Positions 1 to 4,328 of a stretch of 6,415 nt of DNA are shown piece by piece (within the stretch, counting starts at the first letter, position 1; each line of letters starts with the position of its first letter). Origin of the DNA: Planctomycetota bacterium. Lineage in GTDB: Bacteria > Planctomycetota > Phycisphaerae > SM23-33 > FEN-1343. The stretch covers positions 1 through 6,415 of the forward strand of contig JABMQG010000176.1 of assembly GCA_013203365.1 (NCBI GenBank), read 5' to 3'. The position numbers and the translations under genes were made by a program. The notes under the pieces were generated by a model, which was given only the letters and a program-made list of their open reading frames with translations, was not told the origin of the DNA and made no database searches.

Positions 1-502
1 GCAGGAAGCCGCGATCCCTCAGCCGATTGATGAGGTACACCAGCGCGACTTTCCCGGCGTCCGTAACAGTGTGGTACATGCTCTCAGCGAAGAATGCCGC
101 CCCAATGGCAACACCGTAGAGCCCACCGGCAGGGGCTTGCCCGGATGCGGATTCGGCTGGCCAGGCTTCCACGCTATGGGCCAGGCCTAGCTGGTGAAGG
201 CGAGCGTAGGCGACCTCGATTTCGGGCGAAATCCACGTGGGCGAATCATCGCCACGCCGCGCGCAGAGCTGAACGACCTGTTCAAAGCAATTATCGACGG
301 TACAGTGAAACCGTCCGCTTCGAATGGTTCTGGTCAAACGGAGGGGCACGTGAAATCGCTCGTCCAGAGGCAGCAGGCCCCTGGGGTCTGGACTGAACCA
401 GAGCAACTTCCCCCGTTCCACCATGGGAAACAGGCCCCGAGCATACGCCCATGTAAGGTTCAGCGGAGACAATGCCTCAAGAATGTCGTTATCGACGTTC
501 AT
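1..502 (-). CDS. aat: Leucyl/phenylalanyl-tRNA--protein transferase, N-terminal part (runs off the left edge)
   Basis: This cytoplasmic enzyme transfers Leu or Phe from aminoacyl-tRNA to proteins with N-terminal Lys/Arg, marking them for ClpS/ClpAP under the N-end rule. The minus-strand frame is open from ATG at 502-500 to the window edge, giving 167 complete codons without a stop. Family landmarks occur in order: AYARGLFPM at about residues 19-27, WFSPDPRGLLPL at about 35-46, TWISPEIEVAYARLHQLG around 88-105 followed by AHSVEAW, GGLYGVAIGAAFFAESMYH around 126-144, and DAGKVALVYLINRLRDRGF near the edge. The family is usually about 190-230 residues, so the C-terminal quarter is missing. The ATG gives the short N-terminus seen in many Aat proteins. 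GGAAG lies only 3 nt upstream, which is close. A GTG at 553-551 is in frame but would add unconserved sequence. Identification is from motif recognition and is strong. Confidence 0.93.
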   Translation of the reverse strand, partial: MNVDNDILEALSPLNLTWAYARGLFPMVERGKLLWFSPDPRGLLPLDERFHVPLRLTRTIRSGRFHCTVDNCFEQVVQLCARRGDDSPTWISPEIEVAYARLHQLGLAHSVEAWPAESASGQAPAGGLYGVAIGAAFFAESMYHTVTDAGKVALVYLINRLRDRGFL

Positions 503-642
503 TATCTTCCAAAAAATGGGAATAGCTCGGCTGCAGGGCCCACAGTCCCGCACGCTCGGCGTCCTTGCATCTATAATATGTTAGCAACCAAGCTGGGAGT
601 ATATTCGATTCGACGTGACCTTGCCCAGGAGCAAGGCCATCG

Positions 643-655
643 AGCCCCCCCCCGC
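643..655. repeat. 13-bp direct repeat AGC(9)GC, copy 1
   Basis: AGCCCCCCCCCGC occurs here and again, identically, at 1011-1023, so the two copies bracket the small MerR-type gene. In this copy the C-run faces a G5 run at 657-661 and can form a GC hairpin. It forms part of a longer set of collinear similarities between the two intergenic regions. Confidence 0.7.
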
Positions 656-718
656 CGGGGGCCTTCAGCACATAGAAGGTGACGGGTATTCCACAGGAAC
701 AAAGGCCGGAATATGGGC

Positions 719-747
719 TAAAGTCCCCTACCTTGGCCGAGCGATAA
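719..747 (+). promoter_or_regulatory. Sigma-28 (FliA)-like promoter candidate upstream of the MerR-type gene
   Basis: TAAAGTCC at 719-726 matches 6 of 8 bases of the known FliA -35 consensus TAAAGTTT. AGCGATAA at 740-747 matches 6 of 8 of the -10 consensus GCCGATAA, and GCCGA also occurs at 736-740. The spacer is 13 nt instead of the usual 11, which weakens the call. No sigma-70-like pair fits this spot. A start site a few bases after 747 would put the ATG at 760 almost at the 5' end of the mRNA. Confidence 0.3.
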
Positions 748-759
748 GTTTTCCATACG

Positions 760-1011
760 ATGCCGGCCGAGAAAAGTAAAAGTCAGCCGAGAGTACTCAA
801 AATCTCAGAAGTCGCCGACCGCGCCAAAGTCAGCAAGCAGACGGTGGAGTATTACGTGATGCTGGGACTGATCCAGCCGCAGCGTAATACCCAGACCGGC
901 CGGCGGGGTTTCGACGACTCGCACGTCAAGCTAATCAGACTGATCCGGCAACTCAACAGAAGCGGCTACACGTTGCGGGAAATACGCGACATCTGGCTGA
1001 AGAAAAAGTAA
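760..1011 (+). CDS. Small MerR-type helix-turn-helix transcriptional regulator
   Basis: This 83-residue protein is essentially only a MerR-type DNA-binding domain. The first helix-turn-helix spans about residues 13-34 (ISEVADRAKVSKQTVEYY), the GLI-Q-P turn and wing follow to about 53 (GRRGFDD), and the second helical pair ends with LNRSGYTLREIRDIW at about 65-79. There is no coiled-coil dimerisation helix and no C-terminal effector domain, so it cannot sense a metal or drug as classical MerR proteins do. It might dimerise differently or work with a partner. The ATG is the only plausible start, because an in-frame TAA sits at 745-747 and the next Met is inside the domain. No clear Shine-Dalgarno precedes it. 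Stop TAA is at 1009-1011. It lies upstream of the UroD-like cluster on the same strand and is a candidate local regulator, by position only. Confidence 0.85.
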   Translation: MPAEKSKSQPRVLKISEVADRAKVSKQTVEYYVMLGLIQPQRNTQTGRRGFDDSHVKLIRLIRQLNRSGYTLREIRDIWLKKK

Positions 1012-1023
1012 GCCCCCCCCCGC
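1011..1023. repeat. 13-bp direct repeat AGC(9)GC, copy 2
   Basis: This is identical to the copy at 643-655 and begins at the last base of the MerR-type gene's stop codon. Downstream, as after copy 1, come a GGTATTC block (1039-1053) and an AAGGC-N-GGAATAT block (1102-1114), in the same order. Confidence 0.7.
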
Positions 1024-1216
1024 GCTGGCCAACAACCGGGTGTCATGGTATTCTTCGACGGGTGCAAGGAGCGGCGGTGCCGTTTCATCCAAGCCAAATG
1101 TAAGGCAGGAATATAGGGCAAGCTGCGCCTCACCGGGTGCGGATGTCCGGTCTGAAGGTTCAAGACACCCGGCGACCGCGAGAGAAACTCATGCGGAGAG
1201 GGCTTTGAGATTGAGG
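1012..1216 (+). promoter_or_regulatory. Non-coding leader of the UroD-like operon with possible RNA structure
   Basis: This 205-nt stretch is open in the downstream reading frame from a GTG at 1040, but its translation looks like no family member. It contains a perfect 9-bp inverted repeat, CCGGGTGTC (1036-1044) and GACACCCGG (1164-1172), which would close a domain of about 120 nt. Inside, ACCGG (1132-1136) pairs with CCGGT (1147-1151) over a 10-nt loop. An alternative hairpin with bulge at 1150-1166 competes with the outer stem. I could not match it to a known riboswitch. A regulatory RNA is inference. Confidence 0.4.
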
Positions 1217-2290
1217 ATGGACTCCAGACAACGATTTGCCGCGGCGTGCCAATTCGCCCAGACGGACAGGGTTCCGGTGGACTATCTTGCGCATAGCCAG
1301 ACTGACAGGAAGCTCAGGGAGCATCTCGGCTGCGGGAGTGAAGAAGAACTGCTGGATCGGTTGGGATGCGATTTTTATTACCTGCCCAGTCGGGACATCT
1401 CTCAGAATGAGGGCTTTTTGCCGTGCTACAGGGGCCCGAAGCTGCCCACGACCGCAACGGAGCGGACGTGCCCGCTGGGCATACACTGGACGCGTGGCGC
1501 CTACGACTCGAAGTTCTGCGTGGACGAGGCAATCGCCGGCCCACTGGCGGATGCCCATACCGAACGGGACATCCTGAACCACCGCTGGCCGACGGCGAAG
1601 GATTTTGATTTTTCCGGCCTCGTCGAATACTCCGAGGCCCACCGCGACAAGGTCATCGTAGGCGGGTTGTGGACGGCGATCATGGGCGACAGCTTTCGCC
1701 TGCACGGATTTCAGAACTTCATGATGAACATCGCCCTGAAGCCCGTTCTCATCAAGACTCTTATCGACCGCGTCACGGACATGTACCTTGATCTGAACGA
1801 CCTGGCGTTTAGCCATCTGAAGGGGAAGTTGGACGTGTGGTTCTTCGGCAACGATTTCGGCAGCCAGTCCGGGCTGCTTATGAGCCGGGCGATGTGGTGC
1901 GAGTTTTTCCTGGAGCCGATACGAAAGCTGACTGATTTGGCGCACAGTCACGGTTTGAAGGTAATGATGCATTCTTGTGGCGGGATATCCGAGCTTATCG
2001 GTGATTTGATTGAAGCCGGCGTGGAGATCCTGGACCCGATCCAGTTGACCGCCAGCGGCATGGACGCCGGTCGGCTTGCCGACGAATTCGGCGGGAAGAT
2101 CGTCTTCCACGGCGGGGTCGATACCCAACAGGTGCTCCCGACCGCAACGCCGGCCGAGGTCGGCGAGCACTCAGCCGGCGTGCTGCGTGAGCTGGGGCGC
2201 AAAGGCGGCTATATCTTCGCGCCCAGTCAGATACTAGGGGCGGACATTCCCGTCGATAATATTGTGGCAATGTACGACGCCGTAAAATGA
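1217..2290 (+). CDS. Uroporphyrinogen decarboxylase (UroD)-family protein, methyltransferase-like branch
   Basis: From ATG 1217 this is a 357-residue protein of the UroD/MtaA-like TIM-barrel superfamily, the usual length. Visible features are an N-terminal MDSRQRFAAACQFAQTDRVP segment typical of the group, WFFGNDFGSQSGLLMS at about residues 208-223, LKVMMHSCGGISELI at about 247-261, LDPIQ at about 272-276, and FHGGVDTQ at about 297-304. The His252-x-Cys254 pair matches the zinc-binding H-x-C of corrinoid/thiol methyltransferases and is not a haem-UroD trait. The third Cys ligand known from MtaA-type enzymes is absent; the C-terminus reads APSQILGAD there. The substrate is unknown, and haem synthesis is unlikely. 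An upstream in-frame GTG at 1040 would add 59 unconserved residues and was not chosen. The best SD-like sequence (GGAGAGGG, 1195-1202, with GAGATTGAGG abutting the ATG) is imperfect. It is first of three tandem genes, 34 nt before the next. Confidence 0.85.
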   Translation: MDSRQRFAAACQFAQTDRVPVDYLAHSQTDRKLREHLGCGSEEELLDRLGCDFYYLPSRDISQNEGFLPCYRGPKLPTTATERTCPLGIHWTRGAYDSKFCVDEAIAGPLADAHTERDILNHRWPTAKDFDFSGLVEYSEAHRDKVIVGGLWTAIMGDSFRLHGFQNFMMNIALKPVLIKTLIDRVTDMYLDLNDLAFSHLKGKLDVWFFGNDFGSQSGLLMSRAMWCEFFLEPIRKLTDLAHSHGLKVMMHSCGGISELIGDLIEAGVEILDPIQLTASGMDAGRLADEFGGKIVFHGGVDTQQVLPTATPAEVGEHSAGVLRELGRKGGYIFAPSQILGADIPVDNIVAMYDAVK

Positions 2291-2324
2291 ACCGGCATGG
2301 TTCGAGGCAATTTCGAGGCTCAAC

Positions 2325-3122
2325 ATGAAGACCAAGAAGTACATGATTCGTTGTGACATCGAAGGGGTTACCGGGGTTACGACCTACGAACAGGCCGAGG
2401 GCAGTGAATTCGGCAAGGCGATGCTGGCCAACGACCTGACGGCGGCGATAGACGGCCTGCTGTCGGCCGGCGAATGCGAAATTGTGGTCTATGATGAGCA
2501 CACCGACGGCAGAAACGTTCGCCTGGAAGGTTTGCCGGAATCCGTCAGCGTCATTATCGGCAAGCCGGCATACCGAGACGATTGGGGCGGAATAGACGCC
2601 GGCTACGACGCTATGCTCATGGTCGGCTTTCATGCCCGTAGCGGCGTGGAGGGTGCACTGCTGCCCCACAGCTACTCGCGAGAAAACCTGAACCTGCGAA
2701 TCAACGGCACGGTTGTGGGCGAAATAGGGATGGAGTCGGCGATCGCCGGCGATTTCGACGTGCCGACGTTGTTGATAACCGGCGATTCCGCCGGCATGCG
2801 TGAGGCGGAGCAGATCCTGCCTGGTGTCAAGACCGTCACAGTAAAGGAAGCGATGGGCGAATTCGCCGCGAGGTGCTATCCGCCGAAACTGACGGCGAGG
2901 CTGATTTACGAAGCCGCCAAGGGAGTCGCCTTGTCTGCCCCGCCGGTCAAACCACTGAAATTTGCCGGACCCATCGAACTGCAAGTGGATATTGCCAAGT
3001 CCGATTATCTTGATCGCCTAAAGCGCCGCCATGGTGGAACGTTCATCGGCGAAAACACCATCAAGCTCACCGGTCGGACAGTCACCGGAGTTTGGTCCGA
3101 ATATATTCGAATGCAAAGTTAG
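2325..3122 (+). CDS. M55 family zinc metallopeptidase (DppA-like D-aminopeptidase)
   Basis: This 265-residue protein matches the M55 family, typified by Bacillus subtilis DppA, a self-compartmentalising D-aminopeptidase that cleaves D-amino acids from short peptides. All five known zinc ligands have counterparts at nearly the same spacing: Asp11 and Glu13 in CDIEGVTGV, His59 in YDEHTDGRN, His103 in MVGFHARSG, and Glu133 in VVGEIGMES. His115 in LLPHSYS and the ITGDSAGMREAE segment around 151-162 are also family-like. The length is normal and there is no signal peptide or membrane segment, so it is cytoplasmic. GAGG at 2315-2318 lies 6 nt before the ATG. It sits between the UroD-like gene and the TIM-barrel gene, with which it is probably co-transcribed. 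A role in recycling D-amino-acid peptides or cell-wall fragments is the family expectation; the true substrate is not visible. Confidence 0.92.
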   Translation: MKTKKYMIRCDIEGVTGVTTYEQAEGSEFGKAMLANDLTAAIDGLLSAGECEIVVYDEHTDGRNVRLEGLPESVSVIIGKPAYRDDWGGIDAGYDAMLMVGFHARSGVEGALLPHSYSRENLNLRINGTVVGEIGMESAIAGDFDVPTLLITGDSAGMREAEQILPGVKTVTVKEAMGEFAARCYPPKLTARLIYEAAKGVALSAPPVKPLKFAGPIELQVDIAKSDYLDRLKRRHGGTFIGENTIKLTGRTVTGVWSEYIRMQS

Positions 3123-3157
3123 TAGCGCAAATATGACGGACCTCAAAAGCCGAATCC

Positions 3158-3206
3158 GACCGTGGTTGGTTTTACTATTGCCCGGCGCCGACTGCCCGCC
3201 GCGGTC
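3158..3206 (+). promoter_or_regulatory. Hairpin directly ahead of the TIM-barrel gene's ribosome binding site
   Basis: GACCGTGG (3158-3165) can pair with CCGCGGTC (3199-3206), an 8-bp stem with one G-U pair and a 33-nt loop that contains the palindrome CGGCGCCG (3183-3190). The strong Shine-Dalgarno AGGGGAG begins at the next base (3207). The hairpin could stabilise the downstream mRNA segment or tune translation; no T-run follows, so it is not a terminator. Confidence 0.35.
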
Positions 3207-3219
3207 AGGGGAGTAATTC

Positions 3220-4179
3220 ATGCCGGTCGGGAGCCGGCGTCGGGATATGCCGGTGATGGAGTGCATCATGAAAGAAGACATTCGCAGGTACGCCAGGATC
3301 GGTCTGGTGCATCACATGCTCTATCCAAAGTGTGTGGATGACCTCGACGACCACGTGGCGACCATGGAAGAGTTTATCAAACGCGACGACATAGAAACGT
3401 TCGACTGCTGCCTGCCCTACGGCAAAGACAGGCAGGCCCGGCTGATTCGGCAGATCCGCAACTGCGGCAAGAGCGACATCTGTTTCGCCGTCCATCGTTT
3501 CCCGTTCAAGAAGTTCTCCCTCTGCACGACGGAGCCCAACGAACGGGCACAGGTTCGCTTGATTGTTGCAGACATGGTGGAACAGGCCGTGGCCATAGGG
3601 GCGACCGGGTTCATCATTGCATCCGGCGGTCCAAGCCCAGCTGAGGCGACAGACTCGCATCGCGCCGCCTTCGCCGATTTCTGCCGATGGCTGTGCGCGG
3701 AGTTGAAGCCTCACGGCATCACCGTACTGCTTGAGCCGCTCGATACGGCCGTCGACAGGAGATTCCTGTACGGCTCCACGGCCGACTGTGTGGCACTGGT
3801 CAGGTCGCTCGATCCGGAGGTGGACAACCTTGCAATCGAGCTTGATCTCGCGCATATTCCACTGTTGGGTGAAGGCTTTCAGCAGGCCATCAGGACCGTC
3901 GGACCGTACATGAAGCGCGTACACCTGGGCAATTGCGTCCTGAAAGACAAGACGCATCCCTTATACGGCGACAAGCATCCACCCATCGGTCTGAAGGGAG
4001 GCGAGATCGACGTGGTGGAACTGACGGAGATTTTACAGCACCTGCTGGCAGTGGGGTTCCTCAACACGGAATCCAGGGGGGCGCTCTTGCTTGAGATCAC
4101 CCCTTTCCCCGGCAGAAGCGCCGAAGAAACCGTTCAAGATAACATTGGCCGATTGAAAAAGGCCTGGGCCAATACATAG
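3220..4179 (+). CDS. Sugar phosphate isomerase/epimerase-like TIM barrel (xylose isomerase-like)
   Basis: This 319-residue protein has the AP-endonuclease-2/xylose-isomerase-like barrel fold found in sugar isomerases and 3-epimerases. The metal tetrad E-D-H-E of that superfamily can be placed at Glu172 (VLLEPLD), Asp209 with nearby His212 (IELDLAHIP), His235 (KRVHLGN) and Glu292 (LLLEITPF). Spacing is like that of ketose 3-epimerases, so an isomerase or epimerase reaction on a sugar or sugar acid is expected, with the substrate unknown. The start is ambiguous. ATG 3220 has an excellent AGGGGAG 6 nt upstream. ATG 3268 has GGAG 6 nt upstream and begins MKEDIRRYARIG, which looks more like a natural barrel start, because the 16 extra residues (MPVGSRRRDMPVMECI) look unconserved. 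It is third in the cluster, 97 nt after the peptidase gene. Confidence 0.85.
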   Translation: MPVGSRRRDMPVMECIMKEDIRRYARIGLVHHMLYPKCVDDLDDHVATMEEFIKRDDIETFDCCLPYGKDRQARLIRQIRNCGKSDICFAVHRFPFKKFSLCTTEPNERAQVRLIVADMVEQAVAIGATGFIIASGGPSPAEATDSHRAAFADFCRWLCAELKPHGITVLLEPLDTAVDRRFLYGSTADCVALVRSLDPEVDNLAIELDLAHIPLLGEGFQQAIRTVGPYMKRVHLGNCVLKDKTHPLYGDKHPPIGLKGGEIDVVELTEILQHLLAVGFLNTESRGALLLEITPFPGRSAEETVQDNIGRLKKAWANT

Positions 4180-4185
4180 AATAGA

Positions 4186-4258
4186 CCGTTCAAGCGACCT
4201 TATGGAAGACCAAACCGATGCCTTAAGGTCAAAACCGGGGGGAATAGGCCTTGAACGG
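4186..4258 (+). promoter_or_regulatory. Nested inverted repeats: candidate anti-terminator in the leader of the phosphatase gene
   Basis: A perfect 9-bp inverted repeat, CCGTTCAAG (4186-4194) and CTTGAACGG (4250-4258), encloses a second perfect 7-bp one, GACCTTA (4196-4202) and TAAGGTC (4224-4230). The two left arms are only one base apart, as in a coaxially stacked RNA. The outer right arm overlaps the stem of a downstream terminator-like hairpin, so the two folds exclude each other. That is attenuator geometry. No known riboswitch class was recognised. Confidence 0.4.
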
Positions 4259-4281
4259 CACTTGGCGGCTTCGAGTTTTTT
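4250..4281 (+). terminator. Terminator-like hairpin with T6 tract between the TIM-barrel and phosphatase genes
   Basis: CTTGAA (4250-4255) can pair with TTCGAG (4270-4275), six base pairs including one G-U, over a 14-nt loop. TTTTTT (4276-4281) follows at once, and a second run of seven T comes at 4286-4292. The stem is weak for an intrinsic terminator. It could end the three-gene cluster or act as the off-fold of an attenuator for the gene at 4329. Confidence 0.35.
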
Positions 4282-4296
4282 CGAGTTTTTTTCGAG
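4270..4296 (+). repeat. Short tandem repeat TTCGAG-T(n)
   Basis: TCGAG recurs at 4271, 4281 and 4292, separated by T-rich spacers, giving two units of TCGAGTTTTT and a third partial unit. It lies in the leader of the phosphatase gene, 33 nt before its start. Replication slippage could produce it, and it supplies two T-runs for possible termination. Confidence 0.6.
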
Positions 4297-4328
4297 ATTA
4301 TGGACACTCAAACGGAAGAAGTAATTTT

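Larger units (their letters stand above)
503..759. other. Divergent intergenic region between aat and the MerR-type gene
   Basis: No credible gene is seen here. Two short hairpins can be drawn: CCTTGC (619-624) with GCAAGG (631-636) over a 6-nt loop, and GCCCCC (644-649) with GGGGGC (657-662) over a 7-nt loop. Neither is followed by a T-run on either strand, so they are not obvious intrinsic terminators. The right part carries a sigma-28-like promoter candidate (719-747). The region should hold the promoters of both flanking divergent genes, but I could not pick a convincing one for aat. Confidence 0.6.

Noticed and set aside
572..577. Perfect TATAAT in the aat upstream region, plus strand
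   Set aside because: No -35-like hexamer lies at 15-19 nt, and the direction does not fit aat. The MerR-type gene is nearly 190 nt further on.
644..662. GC-rich hairpin as an intrinsic terminator
   Set aside because: No T-run follows on either strand, and both neighbouring genes start away from it.
194..682. Plus-strand open frame of 162 codons at the left end
   Set aside because: It lies mostly antisense to the aat coding region, whose family motifs are unmistakable, and its translation is Arg/Pro-rich without a recognisable domain.
1045..1163. Cobalamin riboswitch ahead of the UroD-like gene
   Set aside because: Bits such as GGTGC and CCGG occur, but the conserved cobalamin-box core was not found in order.
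1040..1216. N-terminal extension of the UroD-like protein from GTG 1040
   Set aside because: The 59 added residues do not resemble the family, and the DNA contains a long-range inverted repeat that fits a leader better; ATG 1217 gives the normal length.
1160..2170. Minus-strand open frame of 336 codons
   Set aside because: It is antisense to the UroD-like gene, which has clear family motifs; long antisense frames are expected in GC-rich genes.
1995..2984. Minus-strand open frame of 329 codons
   Set aside because: It is antisense to the UroD-like and M55 peptidase genes; its translation is Arg-rich and lacks domain features.
4251..4328. N-terminal extension of the phosphatase from TTG 4251
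   Set aside because: It would translate the T-run repeat and has no good Shine-Dalgarno, whereas GTG 4329 has GGAAGAAG at 7 nt.
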